In this document: one piece after another, positions 32,691-42,097 of the stretch
Layout of the letters: every line of letters begins with the position of its first letter
How positions within the stretch are numbered: position 1 is the first letter of the stretch
Source of the DNA: Streptomyces sp. PCS3-D2
Lineage (GTDB): Bacteria; Actinomycetota; Actinomycetes; Streptomycetales; Streptomycetaceae
DNA: 64,000 nucleotides
Assembly: GCF_000612545.2 (NCBI RefSeq)
Contig: NZ_CP097800.1
Span: 1,674,001 to 1,738,000 of the forward strand
Direction: 5' to 3'
The notes under the pieces: generated by a model
Told to the model about the DNA's origin: nothing
What the model saw: only the letters and a program-made list of their open reading frames with translations
The model's database searches: none
Program-made: the position numbers and the translations under genes

Positions 32691-32708
32691 CTGCATTCAT
32701 ATACAGAA
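32691..32708 (-). promoter_or_regulatory. ArgR-type ARG box upstream of arcB
   Basis: The AT-rich island CTGCATTCATATACAGAA stands out from the GC-rich surroundings and resembles the 18-bp ARG box (CATTCATATACA core with inverted TGNAT.. halves). It lies about 55 bp upstream of arcB, in the 135-bp gap after arcA. Suggests arginine-responsive control of arcB separately from arcA. Confidence 0.5.
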
Positions 32709-32772
32709 TGGCGGTGTGACCTCTCCCGGATCCGCCCCCGATCCGCCCCGGCCCCGCAACCGGCCCCGCCGC

Positions 32773-33999
32773 TCAGACGGCGTCTCGCTCCACGGGACAA
32801 CTCATGCAGCGCGGTCCACCGCGACCCCGCCCCAGCTCGCTGCCCGGGATCTCGATCACCTCGATGCCCTGCTTGCGCAGGTGCGTGTTGGTGGTCACGT
32901 TCCGCTCGTAGGCGACGACCACACCCGGCTCCACGGCGAGCACGTTGCACCCGTCGTCCCATTGCTCGCGCTGCGCCGAGTGCACGTCCTGCGTGGCGGT
33001 CAGCACCCGGATCGAGTCGAGCGAGAGCGCGGCCGCGATGGCCCGGTGCATGTGCTCGGCGGGGTGGTCGGTCACCTTCAGCTCGCTGCCCCCGTCACCG
33101 GGCTCGATCGTGTACGAGGGGAGCATGCCGAGCCCCGCGTACTGAGTGAACGTATCTCCGTCGACCATCGTCATCACGGTGTCCAGGTGCATGAAGGCCC
33201 GGTGCTTCGGCATGTCGAGGGCCACGATGCACCTCGCCGACCCTGCGGCGAACAGGCCCCGCGCGAGCATCTCCACCGCCTGCGGCGTGGTCCGCTCGCT
33301 CATGCCGATCAGCACCGCTCCGTTGCCGATGACCAGGACGTCCCCGCCCTCGATCGTCGAGGGGTAGTCCGCCTGCCCCTGGGACCAATAGTGGAAGGCG
33401 CCGGAGCTGGTGAAGAGCGGGTGGTGCCGGTAGATCGCCTCGAAGTGGACGGTCTCGCGCTGCCGGGCGGGCCAGCGCATCGCGTTGATCGAGACCCCGT
33501 CGTAGATCCAGGCGGAGGTGTCGCGGGTGAAGAGGTGGTTGGGCAGCGGCCCGAGCAGGAAATCGTCCAGGTCCAGGGCGTGGAAGCGCACCGACACCGG
33601 CTCGGCGTGCCGTTCCAGGAACTCCCGCTTGGTCATCCCACCGACCAGCGCCTGCGCCAGCTCCGCCGAGGCCAGACCGTCGAACGCCGACCGCAGGTGG
33701 TCGGTGGCGAGCGGCCCGTACTCCTTCTCGTCGAACACCCGGTCGAGGACCAGGCGCCGGGCCTCGGGGACGCCCAGGACCTCGCACAGCAGGTCCCCGA
33801 AGAGGTGGACCTCCACGCCCCGGTCCCGCAGCACGTCCGCGAAGCCGTCGTGCTCCTGGCGCGCCCTGCGCACCCACAGCACGTCGTCGAAGAGGAGCGC
33901 GTCCTTGTTGCTCGGCGTGAGCCGCTTCAGCTCCAGGTCGGGCCGGTGGAGGATGACGCGGCGAAGCCGCCCGGTCTCGGAGTCGACGTGGAATCCCAT
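32773..33999 (-). CDS. arcA: Arginine deiminase
   Basis: This 408-aa enzyme hydrolyses L-arginine to citrulline and ammonia. It has the family's [27 protein letters not shown] (catalytic His and Asp) and the nucleophilic cysteine in [12 protein letters not shown] near the C-terminus. The ATG at 33999 begins [22 protein letters not shown], the conserved N-terminus; an upstream GTG at 34008 is possible. It lies 135 bp upstream of arcB in the same direction, making a two-step ADI pathway to ornithine and carbamoyl phosphate. Confidence 0.94.
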   Translation of the reverse strand: MGFHVDSETGRLRRVILHRPDLELKRLTPSNKDALLFDDVLWVRRARQEHDGFADVLRDRGVEVHLFGDLLCEVLGVPEARRLVLDRVFDEKEYGPLATDHLRSAFDGLASAELAQALVGGMTKREFLERHAEPVSVRFHALDLDDFLLGPLPNHLFTRDTSAWIYDGVSINAMRWPARQRETVHFEAIYRHHPLFTSSGAFHYWSQGQADYPSTIEGGDVLVIGNGAVLIGMSERTTPQAVEMLARGLFAAGSARCIVALDMPKHRAFMHLDTVMTMVDGDTFTQYAGLGMLPSYTIEPGDGGSELKVTDHPAEHMHRAIAAALSLDSIRVLTATQDVHSAQREQWDDGCNVLAVEPGVVVAYERNVTTNTHLRKQGIEVIEIPGSELGRGRGGPRCMSCPVERDAV

Positions 34000-34045
34000 G
34001 CCGTACACGTTCGCAGACCGGGCGGCCTTTTGCGGTGGCCTCGGC

Positions 34046-34558
34046 TCAGCGGGGCCCGGCGACACCGAGAAGCGCCTCCGGCGCTCCCGTGATCTCCGGC
34101 GTGAGCAGACCCAGCTTGGGCGTGGTCAGGTTCGGCAGACCGAAGTTGGACCCGTCGGGCATCGTGAGCGGGGATCCGACGACCGCGCCCGGGGTGCGGG
34201 TGCGCACGGTGGTGGCGGGCGACTCCAAGGAGCCCTCGCCGTCCGTCTCCGGCCGGCCCGCCAGGTTGGGCAGCGGGGAGGTGACCAACGTCCCGCCGAG
34301 CTCGGTGGCGATCGGGACCGCCGGGAGCAGCGGCGTGGGAAGCATGTCGCCCTTGTGCATGCGAGGGGCTTCGGGCGCTCCGACGACCGGCAGCGGCACC
34401 GCGGTCGCGATCCGCGGCACGTCCAGGCCCGTCGTGCTCTCCACACCTTCGAGCGGCACACCCACCGGCACCCCGTCCGCCGCGGCCGGGGTGGCCACAC
34501 TGGCCGCGGCCATACAGCTCAAGAGCGCCGCAATGCTTCCGCGCGCGGTCATCTTCAT
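34046..34558 (-). CDS. Small secreted protein of unknown function
   Basis: This 170-aa protein has a clear signal peptide ([20 protein letters not shown], cleavage near AAAD) and a mature part rich in Pro, Leu, Val and Gly with repeated L-P-x-L/V motifs. No catalytic motif or membrane anchor is seen. Such short proline-rich secreted proteins are common and lineage-specific in Streptomyces. It follows no operon partner closely. Confidence 0.75.
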   Translation of the reverse strand: MKMTARGSIAALLSCMAAASVATPAAADGVPVGVPLEGVESTTGLDVPRIATAVPLPVVGAPEAPRMHKGDMLPTPLLPAVPIATELGGTLVTSPLPNLAGRPETDGEGSLESPATTVRTRTPGAVVGSPLTMPDGSNFGLPNLTTPKLGLLTPEITGAPEALLGVAGPR

Positions 34559-34696
34559 AGGTGACGTTCCGTCCTTCCAGGGTCGCGGTCATTCCGCTGC
34601 CCTGGATGAACGATCCCGCCGGTGGTTTTCCCGGCGTTCTCCGCGAAAGTTCCCCCATACGACCTAATTCGGGGCCGTACGGGGGCTCCGCCTTTA

Positions 34697-34724
34697 CGCC
34701 GGCGGCCGCGGGCGGCCGCCGGCG
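34697..34724 (-). terminator. Terminator of the pnkp/hen1 operon
   Basis: A perfect 12-bp GC stem (34697-34708 with 34713-34724) with a 4-nt loop begins 3 nt after the pnkp stop codon. Confidence 0.75.
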
Positions 34725-34727
34725 CCG

Positions 34728-37286
34728 TCACAGCCGCGGGTCGACCGGCTCCGACTCCAGGGCGAGGACCGCGAAGACCGGCTCGTGGACCCGCCAGAGC
34801 GGCTCGTCGGCCGCCAGCCGGTCCAGTGCCTCCAGTCCCAGCGCGTACTCCCGCAGCGCGAGCGAGCGCTTGTGCCCGAGGAACCGCTCCCGCAGGCGCT
34901 CCAGCTGCTGCGGGCGCGTGTACTCCGGGCCGTAGATGATCCGCAGGTACTCCCGTCCGCGGACCTTGACCCCGGGCTGGACCAGCCGGCCCCGGCCGTC
35001 CCTGGCGTAGGCCTGGAGCGGCTTGACGACCATGCCCTCGCCGCCGGCGGCCGTCAGCTCCAGCCACCAGTCGGTGCCGGCCCGTACGGCGTCCTCGTCC
35101 CCGGTGTCCACCAGGATCCGGCCGGTGCGGCGCAGCAGGCCGGTGCCGCCCGGCGTGCCCGGGTCGTCGGACTCGACCAGCCGGTCCAGCCACGCCAGCT
35201 GCCGGTCGTGCGGTACGGCGGCCAGCGACCGCCCGGCCGAGGCCAGCACCTGGAACGGTGCGAACCGCACCCCCTGCAGCCCGTCGGTGCTCCAGCAGTA
35301 GCGGCGGTAGGCGTCGGTGAAGGCCGCCGCGTCCTCGGCCCGGCCGCGCTGGCGCTCCAGCAGGCCGCCGGTGTCGACGCCGCGGGCAGCGGCCGCCTGC
35401 AGTGCGCCGAGGACGTCCGGGAAGACCGAGCGCGAGGCCGCGCCCACAGCGGCGTACTGGCTGCGCAGCAGGCCACCCGACTTCAGCGACCAGGGCAGCA
35501 GCTCCCCGTCGAGCAGCAGCCAGTCGGTGCCCAGCTCCTCCCACAGCCCGGCGCCGGTGACCGCCGCGCGCAGCCGTGCGAGGACCTCCTCGGTGACCTC
35601 GGAGTCGTGGAAGAAGGGCCGTCCGGTGCGCGTGTAGACGGATCCGGTCGGGCCGTCCACACCGAACCGCTCGCGGGCGGCACCGGCGTCCTTGCAGACC
35701 AGGACGGTGGCGCGGGAGCCCATGTGCTTCTCCTCGCACACCACCCGGGCGATGCCGTCCTTGCGGTACTGGGCGAAGGCCTCCGCCGGGTGCTCCAGGT
35801 AGCCGTCCTCACGGGATGTGGCGGTCGGCGCCATGGTGGGCGGCAGGTACGGGACCAGCCGCGGGTCCACCGCGAAGCGGCTCATGACCTCCAGGGCCGC
35901 GGCCGCGTTCTCCTCACGGACGCCCACATTGCCCAGGTGCCGGGTCTCGACGACGCGGCGGCCGTGGACGTCGGCCAGGTCGACGGGGCGGCCGTCATGG
36001 CCGCCGGGCACGTCGGTGACGAGCGGCCTGACCGGCTCGTACCAGACCTTTTCGGCCGGCACGTCGACCAGTTCGCGCTCGGGCCAGCGCAGGGCGGTCA
36101 TCCGGCCGCCGAAGACGGCGCCGGTGTCGAGGCAGATGGTGTTGTTGATCCAGGCGGTGTTCGGGACCGGTGTGTGGCCGTAGACGACGGCCGCCTTGCC
36201 GCGGTAGTCCTCGGCCCACGGGTAGCGCACGGGCAGCCCGAACTCGTCCGTCTCGCCGGTGGTCTCCCCGTACAGGGCGTGCGAGCGGACCCGGCCGGAG
36301 GTACGGCCGTGGTACTTCTCGGGCAGGCCGGCGTGACAGACCACCAGCCTCCCGCCGTCGAGGACGTAGTGGCTGACGAGGCCGCGGAGGAAGGCCCGTA
36401 CCTCCTCGACGAATTCCGGCGGCTCGTGGGAGAGCTGCTCGACGGTCTCGGCGAGGCCGTGGGTCTGCTGGACCTTGGAGCCCTTGAGGTACCGGCCGAG
36501 CTTGTTCTCGTGGTTCCCCGGCACGCACAGGGCGTTGCCGGACGCGACCATGCCCATCACGCGGCGCAGGACGCCCGGGCTGTCGGGGCCGCGGTCGACG
36601 AGGTCGCCGACGAAGACGGCCGTGCGGCCCTCGGGGTGGACGCCGTCCTCGTAGCCGAGCCGGGCGAGCAGGGTCTCCAGCTCGGAGGAGCATCCGTGGA
36701 TGTCACCGACGATGTCGAAGGGACCGGAGAGGTGGGTGAGGTCGTTGTAGCGCTTCTCCAGGACGACCTCGGCGGTCTCCGCCTCCTCGACGGAGCGCAG
36801 CACGTGCACCTTGCGGAAACCCTCGCGCTCCAGGCCGCGCAGGGAGCGGCGCAGGTCGCGGCGGTGCCTCTGGATGACCGCGCGGGGCAGGCCGGCCCGG
36901 TCGGGACGGGCAGCGTTGCGCGTGGCGCAGACCTCTTCGGGCATGTCCAGGACGATGGCGATGGGCAGCACGTCGTGCTCGCGGGCGAGCGCGACCAACT
37001 GCCGGCGGGCGTCGGCCTGGACGCTGGTCGCGTCGACGACGGTCAGCCGGCCGGCGGCCAGGCGCTTGCCGGCGATGTAGTGCAGGACGTCGAAGGCGTC
37101 CCGGCTCGCGCTCTGGTCGTTCTCGTCGTCGCGGACCAGACCCCGACAGTAGTCCGAGGAGATGACCTCGGTGGACTTGAAGTGCTTGCGGGCGAACGTG
37201 GACTTGCCCGACCCGGTGGCCCCGATCAGGACGACGAGAGACAGGTCGGTGACGGGAAGTCTGCGGTGGGTTGCGGTGGTGGTCAT
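34728..37286 (-). CDS. pnkp: Polynucleotide kinase-phosphatase (Pnkp) of the bacterial RNA-repair system
   Basis: This 852-aa three-domain RNA-end-healing enzyme has an N-terminal 5' kinase with P-loop GATGSGKST (residues about 20-30). Next comes a central calcineurin-like 2',3' phosphatase with GDIHGCSSEL, GDLVDRGPDS, GNHEN and GHTPVPNT (residues about 190-440). The C-terminal ligase/adenylyltransferase domain has the nucleotidyl-lysine motif EEKHMGSR (about 530) and LLLDGELLPW. It prepares cleaved tRNA ends for sealing together with Hen1, which adds a 2'-O-methyl group that protects the junction. The ATG at 37286 overlaps the hen1 stop by 4 nt and has GGAGG about 10 nt upstream. Confidence 0.95.
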   Translation of the reverse strand: MTTTATHRRLPVTDLSLVVLIGATGSGKSTFARKHFKSTEVISSDYCRGLVRDDENDQSASRDAFDVLHYIAGKRLAAGRLTVVDATSVQADARRQLVALAREHDVLPIAIVLDMPEEVCATRNAARPDRAGLPRAVIQRHRRDLRRSLRGLEREGFRKVHVLRSVEEAETAEVVLEKRYNDLTHLSGPFDIVGDIHGCSSELETLLARLGYEDGVHPEGRTAVFVGDLVDRGPDSPGVLRRVMGMVASGNALCVPGNHENKLGRYLKGSKVQQTHGLAETVEQLSHEPPEFVEEVRAFLRGLVSHYVLDGGRLVVCHAGLPEKYHGRTSGRVRSHALYGETTGETDEFGLPVRYPWAEDYRGKAAVVYGHTPVPNTAWINNTICLDTGAVFGGRMTALRWPERELVDVPAEKVWYEPVRPLVTDVPGGHDGRPVDLADVHGRRVVETRHLGNVGVREENAAAALEVMSRFAVDPRLVPYLPPTMAPTATSREDGYLEHPAEAFAQYRKDGIARVVCEEKHMGSRATVLVCKDAGAARERFGVDGPTGSVYTRTGRPFFHDSEVTEEVLARLRAAVTGAGLWEELGTDWLLLDGELLPWSLKSGGLLRSQYAAVGAASRSVFPDVLGALQAAAARGVDTGGLLERQRGRAEDAAAFTDAYRRYCWSTDGLQGVRFAPFQVLASAGRSLAAVPHDRQLAWLDRLVESDDPGTPGGTGLLRRTGRILVDTGDEDAVRAGTDWWLELTAAGGEGMVVKPLQAYARDGRGRLVQPGVKVRGREYLRIIYGPEYTRPQQLERLRERFLGHKRSLALREYALGLEALDRLAADEPLWRVHEPVFAVLALESEPVDPRL

Positions 37287-38776
37287 GCTGCCTCGCCCTC
37301 CTTCGGGGAGTCGTTGGTGGCTGCGGTGTCGCCGGCCGCATCCCGGGTGAAGACGGCCATCTGCGTCGGCGGCCCGACCTCGGGGTCGTCGTCGCCCACG
37401 GGGACGTACGCGACGGTGTAGCCGAAGCGCTCCGCGACCTGGCCGGCCCAGGCGCGGAACTCCTCGCGGGTCCACTCGAAACGGTGGTCGCCGTGCCGAA
37501 CGTGTCCGGCCGGCAGCGTCTCCCAGCGGACGTTGTACTCGACGTTGGGGGTGGTGACCAGGACCGTGCGGGGCCGGGCCGAGCCGAACACCGCGTACTC
37601 CAGCGCCGGCAGCCGCTCCAGGTCCAGGTGTTCGATGACCTCGCTCAGCACGGCCGCGTCGTAGCCGGCCAGCCGCTTGTCGGTGTAGGCGAGCGAGCCC
37701 TGGAGCAGCGTGACGCGCGACCTCTGCCGCTCGCCCATCCGCTCCAGCCGCAGCCGCCGGGCGGCGATGGTCAGGGCTCGCACGGAGACGTCCATGCCCA
37801 CGATCTCGGTGTACGCCGGGTCCCCCAGCAGCGCCTGCACCAACTGCCCCTGTCCACAGCCGAGGTCCAGCACGCGCTGGGCTCCGGCGGTGCGCAGGGC
37901 GGCGAGGACGGCCTCGCGGCGGCGCACGGCGAGCGGTACGGGCCGCTCCTGCGTGTCGCGCGTCTCGTCGACGGCGTTGTCGATCTCCTCGACCTCGCTG
38001 CCGTCGGACTCGGCGAGTCGGAGCAGTTCCAGGCGCTCGACGGCGTCCTGGGTCAGCCGCTTGTGGCGGGCCAGGTAGCGGGAGCTGATCAGCGCGTTCT
38101 CGGGGTGCGCGGCGAGCCAGCCGTCCCCGGCGCGCAGCAGCTTGTCGACCTCGTCGGCGGCGATCCAGTAGTGCTTGGCATCGTCGAGGACCGGCAGGAG
38201 CACATAGAGCTGCCGCAGGGCGTCGGCAAGCCGCAGCTCGCCCTCCAGCACGAGACGTACGTAGCGGGATTCCCCCCACTCGGGGAACTGCTCGTCGAGC
38301 GGGACGGCGTCGGCCTGTACGAGGTCCCAGCCGAGCGGGTCGAACAGCCGGTGCACCATCGCGGCGCCGCCGCGCGCGGGGAGCACGGGGATCTCGATGC
38401 GCAGCGGGCGCACCCGGTCCGGGAGGTCCGGGCGCAGGACGCACTGCCCCTTCAGGGCGGTGCGGAACACCCCGCCGAGCGCGACGGCGAGCAGCGAGGA
38501 GGCCGCGTACGGACGGTCGTTGACGTACTGGGCGAGCGCGGCGTCAGGCGCCCCGCCCCGCCCATTGCCCTTCCCGCGGCGGACGAGCGCGACGGGGTCC
38601 ACCTCCAACAGCAGGGCCGCCGTACACCGCTGGGCCGTGGCCTCCGGGTAGAAGACGTGGGCGGTGCCGTGGGACTGGTTCTCCACGCGCACCCGATCCG
38701 GGTGCTTGTGCAGGAGAAAGCCCAGGTCAGTCGCCGGATTGTCGGCGGTCCCGGTGGTGGTGATCGTAAGGAACAT
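37283..38776 (-). CDS. hen1: 3'-terminal RNA ribose 2'-O-methyltransferase Hen1
   Basis: This ~497-aa protein has an N-terminal Hen1-L domain (LTITTTGTADNPATDLGFLL to about 240) that docks with Pnkp, and a C-terminal SAM methyltransferase. The latter contains VLDLGCGQGQLVQALL, the metal-binding EVIEHLDLE, TTPNVEYNVRW and HGDHRFEWTREEF. It methylates the 3'-terminal ribose of broken RNA before ligation. The start at ATG 38776 is chosen because bacterial Hen1 proteins begin at this FLTI sequence; an in-frame ATG at 38788 is also possible. It is first in a two-gene operon with pnkp. Confidence 0.94.
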   Translation of the reverse strand: MFLTITTTGTADNPATDLGFLLHKHPDRVRVENQSHGTAHVFYPEATAQRCTAALLLEVDPVALVRRGKGNGRGGAPDAALAQYVNDRPYAASSLLAVALGGVFRTALKGQCVLRPDLPDRVRPLRIEIPVLPARGGAAMVHRLFDPLGWDLVQADAVPLDEQFPEWGESRYVRLVLEGELRLADALRQLYVLLPVLDDAKHYWIAADEVDKLLRAGDGWLAAHPENALISSRYLARHKRLTQDAVERLELLRLAESDGSEVEEIDNAVDETRDTQERPVPLAVRRREAVLAALRTAGAQRVLDLGCGQGQLVQALLGDPAYTEIVGMDVSVRALTIAARRLRLERMGERQRSRVTLLQGSLAYTDKRLAGYDAAVLSEVIEHLDLERLPALEYAVFGSARPRTVLVTTPNVEYNVRWETLPAGHVRHGDHRFEWTREEFRAWAGQVAERFGYTVAYVPVGDDDPEVGPPTQMAVFTRDAAGDTAATNDSPKEGEAA

Positions 38777-38897
38777 GCGCTTCAGCATGACTGTCGGTCC
38801 GCCCTCGGGCCAACGGATTTCGAGCGAAAACAAGTACGATCTTCAACCTTCTCGGTAGGCTCCGCGCTCCGCACCGTGTTCAGCCTCCAGGAGCGCC

Positions 38898-39701
38898 ATG
38901 TACCCGCCACCGCACACCTACGCCTCCCCACCCCCGCACAGGCCCCCGCGGCGCTGGTGGCAGCATCCCGCGACGGTCATCACGGCGCTCGTCCTGCTGC
39001 CGCCCGCGGGGATCGCGCTCGCCTGGACGAGCCAGTGGAAGCGATCGCAGAAGATCCTCGCCACCGTGCTGTCCGGCGTCTGGTTCCTGATACCGCTGTT
39101 GCCGGACCCGCCGAAGCAGACCGGGACCGAGGCCGCACCCCAAGCCGCTGCGGCGGCCTCCGCCCCTTCCGCCCCGAGCAGTAGCCCGACGCCCGCGCCG
39201 ACACCCACGCCGAGCGCCGCACCGCAGATGCCCTCCACCGTCGGATGGCCCTATGCACAGGCGGAGAAGGCGGTGGCGGATCTGACCGGCGGCGAACTCA
39301 AGGCCCTGAGCGCCTACGACGACGTCACCCTCCCCACCGATCACGGGAGTTGGCTCGTCTGCTTCCAGGACGTGGCGGCAGGCACCGCGCTCGTGCCGCA
39401 GAGCGCCGCTCCGGTCGTGCACCTGGCGGCGCCGGGCACCGGCTGCCCCGCGGCACCCGGAACGAACCTGCGACCGGAGCCCGTCGCCCCCGCGCCGCCC
39501 ACCCCCGCGCCCGCCCGGACGGCCGCTCCGACGAGCGCCCCGGCACCGGACGACGGGACGGGCAGCAGCGGCGGCGGGAGCATTTCGTACCGGAACTGCG
39601 CTGCCGTCAGAGCGGCGGGCGCGGCCCCCATCCACCGGGGCGAGCCCGGCTACGGCCGCCACCTCGACCGCGACGGCGACGGCGTCGGCTGCGAAAGCTG
39701 A
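38898..39701 (+). CDS. Membrane-anchored PASTA/Excalibur-domain protein
   Basis: This 267-aa protein has a short proline-rich cytoplasmic tail, two hydrophobic helices (VITALVLLPPAGIALAW and ILATVLSGVWFLIPLL) and a Pro/Ala/Thr-rich linker. A PASTA-like segment (GWPYAQAEKAVADL...LVCFQDVAAGTALV) and a C-terminal Excalibur motif (YRNCAAVRAAGAAPI...DRDGDGVGCES) follow; the latter binds calcium through the D-x-D-x-D-G loop. It probably faces the cell wall. Convergent with the homocysteine methyltransferase gene; no operon partner. Confidence 0.87.
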   Translation: MYPPPHTYASPPPHRPPRRWWQHPATVITALVLLPPAGIALAWTSQWKRSQKILATVLSGVWFLIPLLPDPPKQTGTEAAPQAAAAASAPSAPSSSPTPAPTPTPSAAPQMPSTVGWPYAQAEKAVADLTGGELKALSAYDDVTLPTDHGSWLVCFQDVAAGTALVPQSAAPVVHLAAPGTGCPAAPGTNLRPEPVAPAPPTPAPARTAAPTSAPAPDDGTGSSGGGSISYRNCAAVRAAGAAPIHRGEPGYGRHLDRDGDGVGCES

Positions 39702-39711
39702 GCAGTCGCCG

Positions 39712-40626
39712 TCATCTGCCCGACCGCCCGCCCTGCCGGGCCAGTTCCGCGATGCGGTCGGGCCCGATGCGGCAGCAGCCGCCGATCAGCCGGGCCCCGG
39801 TACGGCGCCAGGCGTCCGTCGGCCAGGGGGGCATGACTTCCGGCGCCCGCCAGGTGCCGGTGGCCGCCTCCCAGACGGAGCCGTCGTTGGGGTAGGCCAG
39901 CAGCGGCTTGGCGGTGACGGCGGCGGCCGCCTCCAGGGCGGGGAGGACCTCCGCGGGGTCGCAGCAGTTGACCCCGAGGGCGATGACCTGGGGGGACTGC
40001 GCGGCGAGCGCGAAGGCTTCGGGCAGCGGGTGCCCGGACCGAGTGCGGCCGCCCGCCACGGTGTAGCTCAGCCACGCCGGGGCGCCGGTCTCGGCGAGGA
40101 CGGTGAGCACGGCCTCGGCCTCGTCCGGGTCGGGGAGGGTCTCCACGGCCAGCACGTCGGGGCCCGCGGCGAGCAGGGCCTCGATGCGGGGGCGGTGGAA
40201 CGCGGCGAGCTCGCGCACGCTCAGCCCGTACCGGCCGCGGTACTCGGAGCCGTCCGCGAGCACCGCTCCATACGGGCCGACCGACGCGGCGACCCAAACG
40301 TCGTGGTCGGCGGCCTCGGCCGCCCGGGCGGCGAGCACGACGCTGCGGTGCAGCAGCGCCGTGGTGGCGTCGCGGTCGCGGCCCCGGGCGGCGAAGGCCT
40401 CATAGCCGACCTGGTAGCCGGCGGTGATCAGCACTTCGGCGCCGGCCCGGGCGTACGCCGTGTGGGCGGCCTCGACCTGGACCGGCCGTTCGTCGAGGAC
40501 GCGGCCGGTCCACAGACCTCCGGTCAGGTCGCAGCCCTGAGCGGAGAGCTGGTTGCTGAGCCCGCCGTCCAGGACGACGGTCCGGTGGGCCAGGGCCTCG
40601 GCGAGCGGGCCCGTCGCGAGGGGCAT
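39712..40626 (-). CDS. mmuM: Homocysteine S-methyltransferase
   Basis: This 304-aa cytoplasmic zinc enzyme methylates homocysteine to methionine, typically from S-methylmethionine. The three zinc cysteines are present in GVNCCDP and GGCCRIGP, and VVLDGGLSNQL and TAGYQVGYEAF mark the barrel. The next gene (LLM oxidoreductase) lies 15 nt upstream and is co-directional, so they may be co-transcribed, although no functional link is obvious. Confidence 0.92.
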   Translation of the reverse strand: MPLATGPLAEALAHRTVVLDGGLSNQLSAQGCDLTGGLWTGRVLDERPVQVEAAHTAYARAGAEVLITAGYQVGYEAFAARGRDRDATTALLHRSVVLAARAAEAADHDVWVAASVGPYGAVLADGSEYRGRYGLSVRELAAFHRPRIEALLAAGPDVLAVETLPDPDEAEAVLTVLAETGAPAWLSYTVAGGRTRSGHPLPEAFALAAQSPQVIALGVNCCDPAEVLPALEAAAAVTAKPLLAYPNDGSVWEAATGTWRAPEVMPPWPTDAWRRTGARLIGGCCRIGPDRIAELARQGGRSGR

Positions 40627-40641
40627 CGCTTTCCCCGTCCG

Positions 40642-41565
40642 CTAGTGGAGCTGGGGGAGCACCCGGGCCGAGATCAGCTCCAGGTGGTCCAGGTCGTCGA
40701 GGTCGAGCAGCTGGAGGTAGACGCGGGAGGAGCCGACGGCGCCGTACGCGCCGATCTTCTCCACGACCTCGGCCGGGGAGCCGGCCAGGCCGTTGGCCCT
40801 GAGCTCGTCCACGTCGCGGCCGATGGCGGCGGCCCGGCGGGCCACCTCGGCGTCGTCCTTGCCCACGCAGACCACGAGGGCGTTGGAGTAGACGAGGTCG
40901 TCGGGCTTCCGACCGGCCTGCACTGCGGCCTCCCTGACCCGGCCGAACTGCCGCTCGCTGTCGGCGATCGACGCGAAGGGCATGTTGAACTCGTCGGCGT
41001 ACCGCGCGGCGAGACGCGGGGTGCGCCTGGCCCCGTGGCCACCCACGAGGAGCGGGACCCGGTGCTGGGCGGGCTTGGGGAGCGCGGGCGAGTTCTCCAC
41101 CCGGTAGTGGACGCCCGTGTAGTCGAAGGTGGCGCCCGGCGCGGTGGCCCACAGCCCGGTGACGATGGCCAGCTGTTCCTCCAGCCGGGACATCCGGTCC
41201 GCCGGGAAGGGAATGCCGTAGGCCTTGTGCTCCTCCTCGAACCAGCCGGCGCCCAGGCCCAGCTCGATGCGGCCGCCGGACATCTGGTCGACCTGGGCCA
41301 CCTGGATGGCCAGGACGCCGGGCAGCCGGAAGGTGCCGGCCGTCATCAGGGTGCCGAGACGGATCCTTGTGGTCTCGCGGGCCAGCCCGGCGAGGGTGAT
41401 CCAGGCGTCGGTGGGGCCGGGCAGGCCGTCGGCGGCTCCCATCCGCAGGTAGTGGTCGGAGCGGAAGAACGCATCGAAGCCGAGGTCCTCGGTGGCCTTG
41501 GCGACGGTCAGGAGGGTGTCGTAGCTCGCGCCCTGCTGGGGCTCGGTGAAAATGCGAAGATCCAT
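40642..41565 (-). CDS. LLM-class F420-dependent oxidoreductase
   Basis: This 307-aa luciferase-like TIM-barrel flavin/F420 enzyme has DAFFRSDHYLRMG, RIRLGTLMTAGTFRLPGVLA, GRIELGLGAGWFEEEH and PLLVGGHGARRTPRLAARYA, all typical of mycobacterial and streptomycete F420-dependent reductases. The start is taken at ATG 41565 (DLRIFTEPQQG is the conserved beginning), although ATG 41574 is in frame. The substrate cannot be deduced. Confidence 0.88.
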   Translation of the reverse strand: MDLRIFTEPQQGASYDTLLTVAKATEDLGFDAFFRSDHYLRMGAADGLPGPTDAWITLAGLARETTRIRLGTLMTAGTFRLPGVLAIQVAQVDQMSGGRIELGLGAGWFEEEHKAYGIPFPADRMSRLEEQLAIVTGLWATAPGATFDYTGVHYRVENSPALPKPAQHRVPLLVGGHGARRTPRLAARYADEFNMPFASIADSERQFGRVREAAVQAGRKPDDLVYSNALVVCVGKDDAEVARRAAAIGRDVDELRANGLAGSPAEVVEKIGAYGAVGSSRVYLQLLDLDDLDHLELISARVLPQLH

Positions 41566-41768
41566 ACCTTCCATCCTGCCCCTCCCGCCCCGCCAGGGTG
41601 AATCTTCGTCAACCGGACGTGTCGATGCCCTGCGCCCTCAGTGACCGGCCCGGACCGGGATCGTTTGCCCGGACGGAGCCGGACCGCCCGGCCCGCGCGC
41701 CGGCGGCTTCTCGCCGGTGCGTCCACCGCCCCCTTCCCCTCGGAAGGGCCAGGGCCGAGGAGGCCGCC

Positions 41769-42020
41769 ATGTCCCACGAGGCCGTGCCGCAGACCCCCCG
41801 ACAGACCGGCTGGACCGGACAGGCCGCACACGACGCACACGACGCACGGCAGGAGTCGGCTGCGCCCGCGCAGAGCGGCGGCGCCCCGAAGGGCCTGCTG
41901 CAGCAGATGGAGGAGCTGATGGCCGCGCTGAACGCCGACCTCTCGCAGCTCGACGCCGATCTGCAGTCCTCCGCGGACCGCACCGCCGGGAGCGAGCGCC
42001 CGTTCCACCGGTCCTCCTGA
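41769..42020 (+). CDS. Small hydrophilic protein, function unknown
   Basis: This 83-aa protein has an ATG preceded by GAGGAGG at ideal spacing. The N-terminal half is Gln/His/Ala-rich and disordered; the C-terminal half is an amphipathic helix (LLQQMEELMAALNADLSQLD) likely to self-associate. No known domain was recognised. It converges on the next gene with a terminator hairpin between them. Confidence 0.75.
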   Translation: MSHEAVPQTPRQTGWTGQAAHDAHDARQESAAPAQSGGAPKGLLQQMEELMAALNADLSQLDADLQSSADRTAGSERPFHRSS

Positions 42021-42025
42021 CCATG

Positions 42026-42053
42026 CGGGTCCCGTCGCGCACGGCGGGACCCG
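42026..42053. terminator. Bidirectional terminator
   Basis: CGGGTCCCG (42026-42034) and CGGGACCCG (42045-42053) form a 9-bp stem with a 10-nt loop between the convergent genes ending at 42020 and 42098. Confidence 0.6.
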
Positions 42054-42097
42054 GCCCGTGCCGCTGTCTCCACCGCCCGTGCCGGGCCGTGTCCGGC

